Counted from the stretch's first letter, positions 17,374 through 27,048 are shown. The stretch: 64,000 nt of DNA from an uncultured Collinsella sp. (GCA_902470695.1 CABRHH010000008.1:27639-91638), one strand, 5' to 3'. Program-made: numbers and translations. Notes: a model not told the origin generated them from the letters alone.

Positions 17374-17460
17374 TGGTGCGGGCGAAAGGACTTGAACCTT
17401 CACGGGGTTGCCCCCATATGGACCTGAACCATACGCGTCTGCCAATTCCGCCACGCCCGC
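17374..17460 (-). tRNA. tRNA-Leu (CAG)
   Basis: An 87-nt tRNA with a long variable arm. Acceptor GCGGGCG/CGCCCGC, anticodon stem TATGG/CCATA with loop TTCAGGT gives anticodon CAG. CCA is encoded. Confidence 0.95.
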
Positions 17461-17608
17461 ATGGAGCTATATAGTACCCAAACACCCTCAGCCGTTCAAG
17501 AGAAATTTCCAATCTTTTTTTCGAGAATCACAGCACATCCCAGCACGCTCGCGCCCCATCTAACAACCGCCCCGCGCCTCGCCGCGTGGTACACTTCTCC
17601 CCATGCAA

Positions 17609-17693
17609 GGGGGCGTGGCGGAATTGGCATACGCAGGAGACTTAAAATCTTCAGCCTTCGGGATTGTGGGTTCGAGTCCCACCGCCCCTACCA
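17609..17693 (+). tRNA. tRNA-Leu (TAA)
   Basis: An 85-nt class II tRNA. Acceptor GGGGGCG pairs with CGCCCCT (one G-T), anticodon loop CTTAAAA gives TAA, T-loop GGTTCGAGTCC, CCA encoded. Divergent from tRNA-Leu (CAG) 148 bp away. The ~280 bp downstream, up to the phosphatase stop at 17977, hold nothing recognisable. Confidence 0.95.
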
Positions 17694-17976
17694 TGCAAGA
17701 AATCGTGCGGACCAGACCGGGCCCGCTTTTCCGTGCACCGCGCACGGACTCGAACCCGGGAGGGCGCGGAGCCGAGGGAACGCGGAAGCGTTACCCGGCG
17801 CAGCGCGCGAGACGCCGGGAGGCGTCGAAGCGGGGCGCGGGCGGCGCCAGCCGCACGCGGAGTCCCACCAACGCTCGCTGCCCCGGTAGCCCCTGCTGCG
17901 TCGAGCCCCGCAGTAAACCCAGACGCCGCATCGAACTCGGTCGCCGCAGCAGGACCGACCACCATACCAGCCTCAG

Positions 17977-18981
17977 CTACCGAACCGGGCTCAGCTCCGG
18001 CGTCCATCCGATCGTCGGCGCACGGCCATCAAGCACCTCGCCCATGGTTGCCGTCGCGCCCGCCAATAGGCTGTTCTCGCTCACCGTCAGGCTCTCGTAC
18101 CCGCCGGCGCGCATCGCCACGCGAATCACCAGCGCTCCGGCCAGCATCACGGGCGCACGCTTGGGCTGAATGCCCGGAAGCGCCGCGGCGCCCGCAGCAT
18201 CCAGGCAGCGCAGCCGCTCGATGCTCGCCTCGACCTCAGCCAGCGAAAGCTCATGCAGGTGCACGAAATGAGAATCATAGGTCACCAAGCCGTGCACCAT
18301 CGCCACCAGCGAGGTGACCGTTCCGCCAACCGCCACCAGCCGGTCGGGGCGCTCATCAAGCGCATCCCAAAACGCCTCGAACTGCGGCTGCACCCATGCG
18401 CAGGCGCGTTCAAGCTCCCCGGCAGCAGGCGGCAGGGAGGAGAAAAACCGCTCCGTCACCCGACGGCACCCGATGTCCAGCGAGCGCACGCGCTCAAGCG
18501 TCAACGGCTCGCCCGGCGCATACGCCCCGATAGCGAACTCCGTTGAGCCGCCGCCCGAATCGGCCACGGCGATACGCTGCCCCGAAAAATCATGCGCCAC
18601 GCCGAAAAACGTCAGCCGCGCCTCCACCTCGCCAGGAATCACCTGCGGACGCAGCCCCAGCTCGGCCAAACCCGCCAGCAGGTCGGCCCCGTTTTCCGCA
18701 TCGCGGGCAGCGCTCGTAAGCGTGGTGCACACAAACTCGACCTCGCGCGACGCCGCCTCATGCAAAAACCCACGGCACGCATCGAGCACGCGCCGCTGCG
18801 CCGCCTCGGTAAAGCGGCCCGTGGCATCGACACCCTCGCCCAGATCGGTGATCTGCGTGCATCTGAACAACTGCTGCGGCCGCCCATCACGCAGCTCCGC
18901 GCACAGCAGACGCGTGGACACGGTTCCGATGTCGATCGCCGCGATACGCCGCGGGCGAGGGCGTGCGCCCGAAGCCGTCAC
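17977..18981 (-). CDS. Ppx/GppA family phosphatase
   Basis: A 334-residue member of the exopolyphosphatase / pppGpp phosphatase family (actin-like ATPase fold). Visible motifs: phosphate-1 loop IAAIDIGTVSTRLL near the N-terminus, DSGGGSTEF in the middle, and VAVGGTVTSLVAM later. It would hydrolyse polyphosphate or pppGpp. The GTG start at 18981 overlaps the stop of the upstream gene in a GTGA arrangement, so translation is probably coupled; the frame continues upstream without a better start. The protein is close to the length of GppA-like domains without the C-terminal HD-like extension. Ppx versus GppA cannot be told from sequence. Confidence 0.85.
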   Translation of the reverse strand: MTASGARPRPRRIAAIDIGTVSTRLLCAELRDGRPQQLFRCTQITDLGEGVDATGRFTEAAQRRVLDACRGFLHEAASREVEFVCTTLTSAARDAENGADLLAGLAELGLRPQVIPGEVEARLTFFGVAHDFSGQRIAVADSGGGSTEFAIGAYAPGEPLTLERVRSLDIGCRRVTERFFSSLPPAAGELERACAWVQPQFEAFWDALDERPDRLVAVGGTVTSLVAMVHGLVTYDSHFVHLHELSLAEVEASIERLRCLDAAGAAALPGIQPKRAPVMLAGALVIRVAMRAGGYESLTVSENSLLAGATATMGEVLDGRAPTIGWTPELSPVR

Positions 18982-20315
18982 GACGCATCGCCGGTGGAAA
19001 CCACCGCCATGCCGTTCGCGCCGTCGAAGAAAAACACCTTGTCGAGCACCTTCCAATACCAGGCAGAATTCTCATAAACCGCACGCTCGGCCGCCTCCAC
19101 CTCGGCGGAGGTCGACGGGTCCTTGCCCGACGTGGCGGCATCGGTATTGGACCCCGTCTTGCTGGCATCGGCCGCATCGGAGCCCTTGAGCGTTCCGCCC
19201 GAAGCATCAGACGAATCGCTGCCCGAATCCGCGCTGGAGCCGCCATCCGAGCTCGCATCCGTCTTGGCATCGCCCGAGGCATCCGTCCCATCGGCGTTCC
19301 CGGACGCATCCTGCGACCCGGCCGAGGCATCTTGGCCCGACGAGGAATCGGACGAGCCGCCGCTCGAGGAGTCCGTCCCCTCGGTCACCGGATTGCCATT
19401 TTCGTCCAGTCCCTCCACCGTGATGGTCTGCTCACCCGGCATCACCATGCCGAGCTTCTTGCGGGCGGCGTCCTCGATTCCCTCCTGGGACAGGTACGAA
19501 TCGACCTCGTCGGTAAGGGCCTCGTTGTACTTCTTGCGGATGGCCACCTGCTGCTCCAGGATATCCTGCGTGCGATACGCCACGTAGAAGTCGCGTATGG
19601 GCAGGTAGAGCCCCACGCCCACCAGCGCCATCACCAGCAGGTAGAACACGAAGCGGCGCGGCCCGGTGGTGAGTGCGTAGAAGAACCGGATGAAGCGGTT
19701 ATCGCTTGCATACTTCATGAAGTCGGTCTGCTGTGCCGCGCTTTTGCCGGCGGCGGCACGGTTCGCGCTTCGTTTGGTGAACAGCGAAGCCAGCGCCACA
19801 AAGGGGGCTACCGCAATCGAGGCGAGCTTGGGCACCTTGTGTTCGGTCACGGGGCGCGGACCGCGCACGGAGGCACCCGTGCGCCCGGGATGCGCCGTGC
19901 GCGCCGGAAAGACAACCGGCCCCTGCGCGTCCACGTGCTCCCGGTCCCGTGCGCCCGACACGCCCGGATTGCCAGCGCGGCCCGACCGGCCAGCAGCAGA
20001 GCCGGCACCTCCGCTCCAACGACCCGCACGCGAGGAGCCGAACGAACGCCCGCGCGAGGCGTGCGACGACGCAGCGCCCGGTGCTCCGGCAACCCCCTGC
20101 GAACCATCCGCACCCCGGGCGCCCATATCCCACGCGCTATCGCGACCCGTACGCGCACCGGCGCGCGACGCTGACCCGGCCGATGCCGACCGCCGCGAAG
20201 CCAGCGAGAGGTCCCCGGTCTTGTTGGGGTCGAGCGCTCGCCGCGGCGTGCGGACGAGAGCGGCCGTCCCGGTGGACGGCGATGCGGAACCGTTGTCGTT
20301 GAAGTGTGTTGCCAT
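18978..20315 (-). CDS. Septum formation initiator (FtsB/DivIC-like) protein with long low-complexity ends
   Basis: A 445-residue division-associated protein. The first ~200 residues are Ala/Gly/Ser/Arg-rich and probably cytoplasmic and disordered. A single membrane helix (FVFYLLVMALVGVGLYL) lies near residues 222-240. A short coiled coil (QDILEQQVAIRKKYNEAL) and the DivIC hallmark EGIEDAARKKLGMVMPGE follow. Then comes a ~100-residue Ser/Asp/Gly-rich stretch and a short ordered tail. FtsB/DivIC proteins bridge FtsQ and FtsL in the divisome. The start has AAGGCGCCC before the ATG. It overlaps the phosphatase gene by four bases, so the two form an operon. Confidence 0.85.
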   Translation of the reverse strand: MATHFNDNGSASPSTGTAALVRTPRRALDPNKTGDLSLASRRSASAGSASRAGARTGRDSAWDMGARGADGSQGVAGAPGAASSHASRGRSFGSSRAGRWSGGAGSAAGRSGRAGNPGVSGARDREHVDAQGPVVFPARTAHPGRTGASVRGPRPVTEHKVPKLASIAVAPFVALASLFTKRSANRAAAGKSAAQQTDFMKYASDNRFIRFFYALTTGPRRFVFYLLVMALVGVGLYLPIRDFYVAYRTQDILEQQVAIRKKYNEALTDEVDSYLSQEGIEDAARKKLGMVMPGEQTITVEGLDENGNPVTEGTDSSSGGSSDSSSGQDASAGSQDASGNADGTDASGDAKTDASSDGGSSADSGSDSSDASGGTLKGSDAADASKTGSNTDAATSGKDPSTSAEVEAAERAVYENSAWYWKVLDKVFFFDGANGMAVVSTGDAS

Positions 20316-20450
20316 GGGCGCCTTGTGTGTTTGAAGTGCGTGTGCGCTTGGTGTATGTCGTGTAGTTAGTTATACCACGCGCCCGCAAACCAGATGTGCA
20401 GGCTTTGCGCCGCCCGCCGCGCAAATCGGCAGCCGGACCCGCGCGACGCC

Positions 20451-21038
20451 CTACGCCCCGGGCGTCTGCGCACCATACAATGCCAGCTCAAGCACGTCGA
20501 GCACAATCGCCTGCGAAGCCTCGCCGCGGCGCAGGCTGTCGAGCATCGACGACCAGATGAACGCGGCAAGCGCCTCTTCATCCAGCCGCGCACGAGCGCG
20601 CGCCAAGATCCTGTCATCCGCCTCAATCACCTGCTGGATGCTTGCCTGGATCGACCGAAAGCAAGCCGCCTCGGCATCGCGCGTGCGCTCGCGGGTCCGC
20701 CCGTCCAGCGCCGGCATGTCCCGCAGCCAATACTCCCGAAAGCCGGCGAGCGACGACCCCAGCGCCTCGAGCAGCCGACGGCAGTAGCACAGCGTGCTGC
20801 CCTCGCCCGCCCTGCATGCCGCCCGGTTCGCCCGCTCAAGGGCCTCGAGCCAAAAGCGCTGGATCACCTCGGTGCGCAAGGCGGCCATGTCGGGAAAATA
20901 GTTGTAGATGGTCCCCACGGCGACCCCGCACTCCCGCGCGATGGAGCGGGTGTCGAGCGCCGAGATGCCCTCGGCGCAGGCCCGGTCATAGGCCTTCTGC
21001 AGAATCTCGTCGCGCGTAATCGTTTGCTTGCTGCCCAT
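20451..21038 (-). CDS. TetR/AcrR family transcriptional regulator
   Basis: A 195-residue TetR repressor. The N-terminal DNA-binding domain is clear: RDEILQKAYDRACAEGISAL, then helix-turn-helix TRSIARECGVAVGTIYNYFP at about 29-48. The C-terminal domain is helical and Ala/Arg-rich with no known ligand signature. GGAGGGCCGG precedes the ATG at 21038. It lies between enolase and the FtsB-like gene on the same strand but after the eno terminator, so it likely has its own promoter. Target unknown. Confidence 0.85.
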   Translation of the reverse strand: MGSKQTITRDEILQKAYDRACAEGISALDTRSIARECGVAVGTIYNYFPDMAALRTEVIQRFWLEALERANRAACRAGEGSTLCYCRRLLEALGSSLAGFREYWLRDMPALDGRTRERTRDAEAACFRSIQASIQQVIEADDRILARARARLDEEALAAFIWSSMLDSLRRGEASQAIVLDVLELALYGAQTPGA

Positions 21039-21100
21039 CCGGCCCTCCTATCGTCTCGTTGCGGGTGCCGTCCATCTTACGGGCAGCCGGGGCATAACGC

Positions 21101-21146
21101 AAAAAACGCGCGGGCCGTGCGGCAGCAGCCGCAAGACCCGCGCGCT
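21101..21146 (-). terminator. Rho-independent terminator of enolase
   Basis: On the minus strand a long GC-rich stem (GCGCGCGGGTC... with GGCCCGCGCG, interior CTTGCGGC/GCCGCA) is followed by T6, 21 bases after the eno stop. Confidence 0.9.
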
Positions 21147-21167
21147 CAGATACCGCGACGAGCGCGA

Positions 21168-22457
21168 TTAGCGCAGGTTGTAGAAGGCGCCGTTGCCTGC
21201 GTAGGAGGCGCTGTCCTCCAGCTGGTCCTCGATGCGCACCAGCTGATTGTACTTGGCAACGCGGTCCGAACGGCAGGGCGCGCCGCTCTTGATCTGGCCG
21301 GCGTTGGTGGCCACCACCAGGTCGGCGATGGTGGAGTCCTCGGTCTCGCCCGAGCGGTGCGAGACGATGCAGGCGTACCCGGCGCGCTTGGCCATCTCGA
21401 TGGCCTCGAGCGACTCGGTGAGCGTGCCGATCTGGTTCACCTTGATGAGGATGGCGTTAGCCGCGCCCAGCTCGATGCCGCGCGCCAGGCGGTCGGTGTT
21501 GGTGACGAACAGGTCGTCGCCCACGAGCTGCACCTTGTTGCCGATGCGCTCGGTCAGCTTGACCCAGCCGTCCCAATCCTCCTCGTCCAGGCCGTCCTCG
21601 ATGGAGATGATGGGGTAGCGCTCCACCAGGTCGGCCCAATAGTCGACCATCTCGTCGCTCGTCAGCGAGCGGCCCTCGCCCTTGAGCTCGTAGGTACCCG
21701 TCTCCTTGTTGTAGAACTCGGAGGCCGCCGGGTCCATGGCGTACATGAAGTCGACGCCCGGCTTGAAACCGGCCTGCTCGACCGCGCGCGTGATGTACTC
21801 GAACGGCTCGGCGTTGGTCTTGAGGTTGGGGGCGAAACCGCCCTCGTCGCCCACGCCGCCGCCCAGGCCGGCCTCGTGCAGCACGCCCTTGAGCGTGTGG
21901 TACACCTCGGTGCACCAGCGCAGGCCCTCGGTGAAGGAGGGGGCGCCCACGGGCATGATCATGAACTCCTGGAAGTCCACGTTGTTGTCGGCATGCACGC
22001 CACCGTTCAGGATGTTCATCATCGGCGTGGGCAGGGTGTGGGCGTTCACACCGCCCAGGTACTGGTAGAGCTCCATGCCGGCGGCCTGTGCAGCGGCGCG
22101 GGCAACGGCCAGCGAGCAGCCCAGGATGGCGTTGGCGCCGAGGTTGGTCTTGTTGGGGGTGCCGTCTGCGGCCAGCAGGGCGGCGTCGACGGCGCGCTGG
22201 TCGAAGGCATCCATGCCCACCAGGGCGTCGGCGCACTCGCGATTCACGTGCTCAACGGCCTTGGACACGCCCTTGCCCAGGTAACGGCCCTTGTCGCCAT
22301 CGCGCAGCTCGCAGGCCTCGAACTCGCCGGTCGAAGCGCCCGAGGGCACCATCGCGCGGCCAAAGGACCCGTCGGCCAGCACGACCTCCACCTCGACGGT
22401 GGGGTTGCCGCGGGAATCGAGAACCTCGCGCCCGTATACGTCCATAATCTCGCTCAT
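21168..22457 (-). CDS. eno: Phosphopyruvate hydratase (enolase)
   Basis: Converts 2-phosphoglycerate to phosphoenolpyruvate in glycolysis. The 429-residue length is standard. All landmarks are intact: DSRGNPTVEVEV near the N-terminus, the mobile loop SGASTGEFEA, GVGDEGGFAPNL, the magnesium ligands in AMDPAAS, SIEDGLDEEDW and GDDLFVTN, the signature ILIKVNQIGTLTE and SHRSGETED. GGAAAGGAACGG precedes the ATG. It is monocistronic with its own terminator. Only the gene order (next to the lar operon) is notable. Confidence 0.98.
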   Translation of the reverse strand: MSEIMDVYGREVLDSRGNPTVEVEVVLADGSFGRAMVPSGASTGEFEACELRDGDKGRYLGKGVSKAVEHVNRECADALVGMDAFDQRAVDAALLAADGTPNKTNLGANAILGCSLAVARAAAQAAGMELYQYLGGVNAHTLPTPMMNILNGGVHADNNVDFQEFMIMPVGAPSFTEGLRWCTEVYHTLKGVLHEAGLGGGVGDEGGFAPNLKTNAEPFEYITRAVEQAGFKPGVDFMYAMDPAASEFYNKETGTYELKGEGRSLTSDEMVDYWADLVERYPIISIEDGLDEEDWDGWVKLTERIGNKVQLVGDDLFVTNTDRLARGIELGAANAILIKVNQIGTLTESLEAIEMAKRAGYACIVSHRSGETEDSTIADLVVATNAGQIKSGAPCRSDRVAKYNQLVRIEDQLEDSASYAGNGAFYNLR

Positions 22458-22603
22458 AGTCCGTTCCTTTCCGTTGAGGCCCGGTGCCTCAACAAGGGTT
22501 AACCATATCGAACTTATGACAGTATGCCCGTAATTTCAAGCATCAAGCGAACGGGACGCAGAGCACACGGGGAATTCGCATGCGGCGGGGCGGGAGGGCC
22601 GCC

Positions 22604-24001
22604 CTAGTGCCGGCGCGCCAGCTCAAGCACGGCATCCACCACACCCTGCAGCGGCAGCTTCTCGCGACGGGCGATCGCCTCACAATCCTCGTGCTCGGGC
22701 GAGACGCGCTCATCGGCACCCGGCACCTGCACGATCTTCACGCGCACCGGTCCCCAGGGGGTTTCGACCTCCTCCAGGCGGCGCGGCAGCACCACGCGCT
22801 CCATCACCTGACGGCGCAGGCCCGTCGTGGTGGTCTCGCGCAGCACGACCTCCTGCAGGCGCGCCTCGTCCTCCGGCGCGCAGATTACCTGCAGCTGCCA
22901 GGCCGGACGGCCCTTCTTCGTATAGAGGGGCAGCCAGTGCACCTCGCGGGCGCCCGCCTCGCGCAGCAGGTCGGCCGCATAGGCGAGCTGCTCGCCCGCG
23001 CAATCGTCGATGTCGCACTCCAGCTTGACCACCGTGGTGGGCGGGTCGATCTCGGCAGACAGCGAGGTGGACGCAACGCCTTCCGGCCGGCCCGACGGCG
23101 CCTCCAGCAGCGCGGCGCGCAGCACCGAGGGGATCTCGTAGGTGCGCTTGCCCGCGCCCAAGCCCACCGCAAGCTCCCGGGCATGCTCGGGCAGCTCGGT
23201 CCAGGGCTCCAACGCCGCCACGAGCGCCGCGCCCGTGGGCGTCACCAGCTCGCCCTCCGCGTGGCCCGGAGACAGCGGCAGCCCGTGCGACAGGCAGATA
23301 CTCAATGTAGCCGGCACCGGAACCGGAATGATGCCGTGCTGGCAACGGATCGTCCCGCAGCCGTCGATCAGCAGCGGCACCACCGCCCGGTCGATATGCA
23401 GGCTGTCGAGCAACACGGCGGCAGCCACGATATCCACGATCGAGTCGACGGCGCCCACCTCGTGGAACGCCACCTCATCAACCGACACCTCGTGGGCGTC
23501 GGCCTCAGCCTCGGCCAGGATGCGGAAGGTGCGCCGCGCCAGCACGCGCGCGCCCTCGGTCATATCCGCCGCGTCGATAAGCGACAGGATATCGGCCAGG
23601 CCGCGGTGCTCGTGGGCATGGCCGTGCGCGGCGGCCTCCGCATGCCCCGCCGCCACCGCGCCGGCAGCGGCGGCAGGGCCGGCCTCGCTCGTACCCTCGC
23701 CCGTCACCCGTCCCGCATCCTCGCCGTGGAGGTAGGCCATGTCGTGATCGTGATTCTCGTGCGCCTCGTCCAAGACCACGTCGAAGTCGCAGCAATCCTG
23801 CCCCGCCTTCTCCGCGCGGCTCACGCGCACCTCGAACCCGCCGACCGGCAGGCTCGCCAGCGCCCGATCCATGGCCGCACGGTCGGCGCCCACATCGAGC
23901 AGGGCTCCTACCAGCATGTCGCCCGCGATGCCCGCCGAGCAATCCAGCCACAGCACGCGCTCGGCGGCTGCAGCGCCAGCGCACCTGTTCTCGTTTTCCA
24001 T
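22604..24001 (-). CDS. larC: Nickel pincer cofactor biosynthesis protein LarC
   Basis: LarC is the CTP-dependent cyclometallase that inserts nickel into the pincer cofactor of lactate racemase. The 465-residue protein is a single uninterrupted frame; in Lactobacillus plantarum larC is read through a programmed frameshift, which is not needed here. The N-terminal DCSAGIAGDMLVGALLDVGA and central VAFHEVGAVDSIVDIV and GIIPVPVPAT motifs are typical. A His-rich stretch (HENHDHD, HGHAHEH; about 80-130) is the likely nickel-handling segment. The C-terminal part holds CDIDDCAGE. The start ATG at 24001 is 2 bp past the larB stop, so the two are in one transcript. Confidence 0.95.
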   Translation of the reverse strand: MENENRCAGAAAAERVLWLDCSAGIAGDMLVGALLDVGADRAAMDRALASLPVGGFEVRVSRAEKAGQDCCDFDVVLDEAHENHDHDMAYLHGEDAGRVTGEGTSEAGPAAAAGAVAAGHAEAAAHGHAHEHRGLADILSLIDAADMTEGARVLARRTFRILAEAEADAHEVSVDEVAFHEVGAVDSIVDIVAAAVLLDSLHIDRAVVPLLIDGCGTIRCQHGIIPVPVPATLSICLSHGLPLSPGHAEGELVTPTGAALVAALEPWTELPEHARELAVGLGAGKRTYEIPSVLRAALLEAPSGRPEGVASTSLSAEIDPPTTVVKLECDIDDCAGEQLAYAADLLREAGAREVHWLPLYTKKGRPAWQLQVICAPEDEARLQEVVLRETTTTGLRRQVMERVVLPRRLEEVETPWGPVRVKIVQVPGADERVSPEHEDCEAIARREKLPLQGVVDAVLELARRH

Positions 24002-24003
24002 CG

Positions 24004-24768
24004 CTATACCGCCTTTCCGGGCAGATGGTTGATGAGCGACGCCTGGAACCCGGCGCCGAACCCGTTGTCGATATTGACCACCGAAACGCCGCTTGCGCAG
24101 CTGTTGAGCATGGCGAGCAGCGCCGTCACGCCGCCCAGGCTCGCCCCGTACCCAACGCTCGTGGGCACCGCGATCACCGGACAGGACGCCAGCCCCGCGA
24201 TCACGCTCGCGAGCGCCCCCTCCATGCCGGCCACCGCCACGATCACGCGCGCCTGCCTGATCTCGTCCACATGGGCGAGCAGGCGGTGGATGCCCGCCAC
24301 CCCCACGTCGCACAAGCGCTGCACGCGGTTGCCCAAGAACTCCGCGGTCTGCGCGGCCTCCTCGGCCACCGCCAGATCGCTGGTGCCGGCGCAGGCAACC
24401 AACACGGTTCCCGCACCGTCGGGCTCGGGCGGCTCACCCACCGTACCCAGATGCGAGACTTCGTCGTACGCCAGCTCGATCCCGCGGGCGCGCACCGCGG
24501 CGGCCTTGGAGGCATCCAAGCGCGTCACCAGCACACGCCGCTGGCCGGAGCGTTGCATCGCGGCGGCGATCCCCGCGATCTGCTCGGCGGTCTTGCCGGC
24601 GCCGTAGATCACCTCGGCCACGCCGGTGCGGGCGGCGCGATCGGTGTCCACCAGCGCATAGCCCACGTCGACCATCGACGCGGCGCGCACGCGATCGACC
24701 AGGTCCTGCGGTGCAAGCTCACCGGCAGCCACACGTGCGGCCAGCAAACGCACCTCGTGTTCGTCCAT
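24004..24768 (-). CDS. larB: Pyridinium-3,5-biscarboxylic acid mononucleotide synthase LarB
   Basis: LarB carboxylates and hydrolyses nicotinic acid adenine dinucleotide in the first step of pincer cofactor synthesis. The 254-residue length is normal. The C-terminal half is PurE-like: AGTSDLAVAEEAA, CDVGVAGIHRLL, VAVAGMEGALASV and PTSVGYGASLGG are all typical. The N-terminal part carries the conserved DVGYALVDTDRAARTGVAEV and GAGKT segment. It precedes larC by 2 bp and follows the Crp/Fnr gene by 147 bp on the same strand. Confidence 0.95.
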   Translation of the reverse strand: MDEHEVRLLAARVAAGELAPQDLVDRVRAASMVDVGYALVDTDRAARTGVAEVIYGAGKTAEQIAGIAAAMQRSGQRRVLVTRLDASKAAAVRARGIELAYDEVSHLGTVGEPPEPDGAGTVLVACAGTSDLAVAEEAAQTAEFLGNRVQRLCDVGVAGIHRLLAHVDEIRQARVIVAVAGMEGALASVIAGLASCPVIAVPTSVGYGASLGGVTALLAMLNSCASGVSVVNIDNGFGAGFQASLINHLPGKAV

Positions 24769-24915
24769 CCTCGCCGTCCCTCCTCATACCGTCGCGCATC
24801 GATGATATGCCTGGACCTTACTCCAAGCGCAAGCTGCGCGGACATGCCGCGCAGCGCATCCAACACCGCGCGCACCGCAGTCCAACCCACGGTGTCAATC
24901 GCTTGCACGATGTGC

Positions 24916-25584
24916 CTAGGCTACCACGTAACGCTCGAGCTGAGCGGGCTCGAGTATGGTAATCTCGCAGTCTTTCCGACCGGTGCGGATCACGCCCTGC
25001 TCTCTGAACCCCCTCAGGATACGATTCACGCTGTTACGCGACGAGATGCCGCAGAACCCGGCGATATCCTCATTCGTTACGCATAAACCAATCCGCACAC
25101 CATCTTCAACAGAAACACCGAAATCCCGCGCGACCTCGTACAGGAACGCGCCCACCGCACCGGTCTTACCGTTCATGGTGAAGCAGCGGGTGCGGTGCAT
25201 GGCGCGCTCGAGATTCAGGCGGTAGTAGTCCTTCACATAGGACAGCAGGCGCGCATCGCTGTTCACGCAGTTCCAGAACGTGACGCGCGGCACGCTGAGA
25301 TACGTGGCGCGCTCGGATTCCACGCGCACGTTGAACGGTGCGTCGGTGAGGTTCGACTCCTCGTCGCGCAGCAGCGACACCGGGTTGGGCCCTTTGATGT
25401 AGGAGATGTTGTACTCGCGACCCTCGCGCATGATCACGCTCGCCTTGACCACGCCGTCGAGCAGCACGTAGGTGTTCGACTGACCCAAGCCGTAGTAGGA
25501 GAGGTATTCCCCGTGGCTTTTGGCTGAAATCGGAACGCCCCGCGCCTTGAGCTGCTCCACCAGATATGCGTGATCGAGCTCCAT
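24916..25584 (-). CDS. Crp/Fnr family regulator, probable lar regulator
   Basis: A 222-residue regulator with an N-terminal cyclic-nucleotide-binding-like beta barrel (~1-120, without the residues that bind cAMP) and a C-terminal winged helix (NEDIAGFCGISSRNSVNRIL near 172-191). The ATG at 25584 is preferred over a GTG at 25590, because GAGG precedes it by 5 bases. It lies between larA (divergent) and larB (same strand). In Lactobacillus plantarum the Crp/Fnr protein LarR, encoded beside the lar genes, activates them in response to L-lactate, so the same role is inferred here. No cysteines form an obvious Fe-S motif. Confidence 0.85.
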   Translation of the reverse strand: MELDHAYLVEQLKARGVPISAKSHGEYLSYYGLGQSNTYVLLDGVVKASVIMREGREYNISYIKGPNPVSLLRDEESNLTDAPFNVRVESERATYLSVPRVTFWNCVNSDARLLSYVKDYYRLNLERAMHRTRCFTMNGKTGAVGAFLYEVARDFGVSVEDGVRIGLCVTNEDIAGFCGISSRNSVNRILRGFREQGVIRTGRKDCEITILEPAQLERYVVA

Positions 25585-25773
25585 CTGCACCTCGTTTTCG
25601 CCCGTCTACCTGCCCACTTATGCTGTGGGTAGCGCGTTTTTACGCGCAGCAGCCTACCGCTCGGACACATCAGGTACAGTACCATTTGTTACATACATTT
25701 GTGTGCGAAGAGAACACCGGCGAGTTCCATAGTGCTGCCGAACCAACAACACCCTTATGAGAAAGGCCTCCCG
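25585..25773. promoter_or_regulatory. Divergent control region of larA and the Crp/Fnr gene
   Basis: Holds a palindrome GGTACAGTACC (25673-25683), directly repeated CATTTGT with 14-bp spacing just downstream, and a hairpin GCGCGT-N4-ACGCGC (25632-25647). The palindrome and repeats are candidate sites for the adjacent regulator; the assignment is positional. Confidence 0.45.
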
Positions 25774-27048
25774 ATGTTCGAAATCGACGTCCCCTTCGAC
25801 CACGGCACCAAGCGCGTGGCGCTTAACGAGCGCAACCTCGCCGGCGTGCTCACCGGTCACCAGAACAGCTTCCATACCGACAAGACCCAGCAGGAGCTGG
25901 TTGAGGACGCGCTCGACGCCCCCATTGGCTCGGAGTCGCTCGAGCAGCTCGCTCGCGGCAAACGCGACATCGTCATCATCAGCTCCGATCACACGCGCCC
26001 CGTGCCCTCGCGTGTGACCATGCCGATCCTGCTGCGTCGCATCCACGCCGCCGCGCCTGAGGCGCGCGTGCGCATCCTGGTGGCCACCGGCATGCATCGC
26101 CCCTCCACCCACGAGGAACTCGTGAACAAGTACGGCGAGCAGATCGTGGCCGACGAGGAGATCGTCATGCACGTCGCCACCGACGACGCGGCGATGACCC
26201 GCATCGGCACCCTGCCTTCCGGCGGCGAGTGCATCATCAACTCCGTGGCCGCAGGCGCCGATCTGCTCATTGCCGAGGGCTTCATCGAGCCGCACTTCTT
26301 TGCGGGCTTCTCAGGCAGCCGCAAGTCCGTGCTGCCGGGTGTGGCCTCGTATAAAACCATCATGTACAACCACAACGGTGAGTTCGTGAACGACAAGAAC
26401 TCGCGCGCCGGCAACCTGTCACACAACCGCGTGAACGAGGACATGTTCGCCGCCGCCGAGATGGCGCACCTGGCCTTCGTGCTCAACGTGGTGCTCAACG
26501 GCTCGCACGAGGTCATCGGCGCGTTCGCCGGCGACCTGCACGCCGCCCACGAGACCGGCTGCGACTTCGTGCGCGAGCTGGCAGGCGTGAAGGCCGTGGA
26601 CTGCGACATCGCCATCACCACCAACGGCGGCTACCCGCTCGACCAAAACATCTACCAGGCCGTGAAGGGCATGTGCGCCGCCGAGGCCACGCTGCCCGAG
26701 GGCGGCGTCATCATCTCGGTGGCCGGCTGCGCCGACGGCCACGGCGGCGAGGGCTTCTACCGCAACATCGCCGACAGCGCGCCGGCGGCCTTCGAGCGCG
26801 CCTGCATCGACCGGCCCAAGGACCAGACACTGCCCGACCAGTGGACCAGCCAGATCTTCGCCCGCATCCTGGCGCATCACCCCGTGATCCTGGTAAGCGA
26901 CCTGGTGGACCATCAGATGGTTCACGACATGCACATGACGCCGGTCAACACCGTTGAGGAGGCGCTCCAGCTTGCCTTCAGCCTCAAGGGCGAGGACGCG
27001 AAGGTGGCCGTGATCCCCGACGGCCTGGGCGTCGTGGTGAGCCGGTAG
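25774..27048 (+). CDS. larA: Nickel-dependent lactate racemase LarA
   Basis: Interconverts L- and D-lactate by hydride transfer to a nickel pincer cofactor. The 424-residue protein keeps the key residues at the same numbers as the Lactobacillus plantarum enzyme: His108 in ATGMHRPST, His174 in EPHFFAGFSGSRKS, cofactor-linking Lys184 and metal-ligand His200. SSDHTRPVPS (70-79) is also conserved. The ATG at 25774 follows GAGAAAGG. It is divergent from the Crp/Fnr regulator and followed after 364 bp by a channel gene. LarA-family enzymes can racemise other 2-hydroxy acids, so lactate is the likely but not proven substrate. Confidence 0.92.
   Translation: MFEIDVPFDHGTKRVALNERNLAGVLTGHQNSFHTDKTQQELVEDALDAPIGSESLEQLARGKRDIVIISSDHTRPVPSRVTMPILLRRIHAAAPEARVRILVATGMHRPSTHEELVNKYGEQIVADEEIVMHVATDDAAMTRIGTLPSGGECIINSVAAGADLLIAEGFIEPHFFAGFSGSRKSVLPGVASYKTIMYNHNGEFVNDKNSRAGNLSHNRVNEDMFAAAEMAHLAFVLNVVLNGSHEVIGAFAGDLHAAHETGCDFVRELAGVKAVDCDIAITTNGGYPLDQNIYQAVKGMCAAEATLPEGGVIISVAGCADGHGGEGFYRNIADSAPAAFERACIDRPKDQTLPDQWTSQIFARILAHHPVILVSDLVDHQMVHDMHMTPVNTVEEALQLAFSLKGEDAKVAVIPDGLGVVVSR

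Noticed and set aside
17664..18317. 217-codon plus-strand frame starting inside tRNA-Leu
   Set aside because: Begins in a tRNA gene and is antisense to the Ppx/GppA gene.
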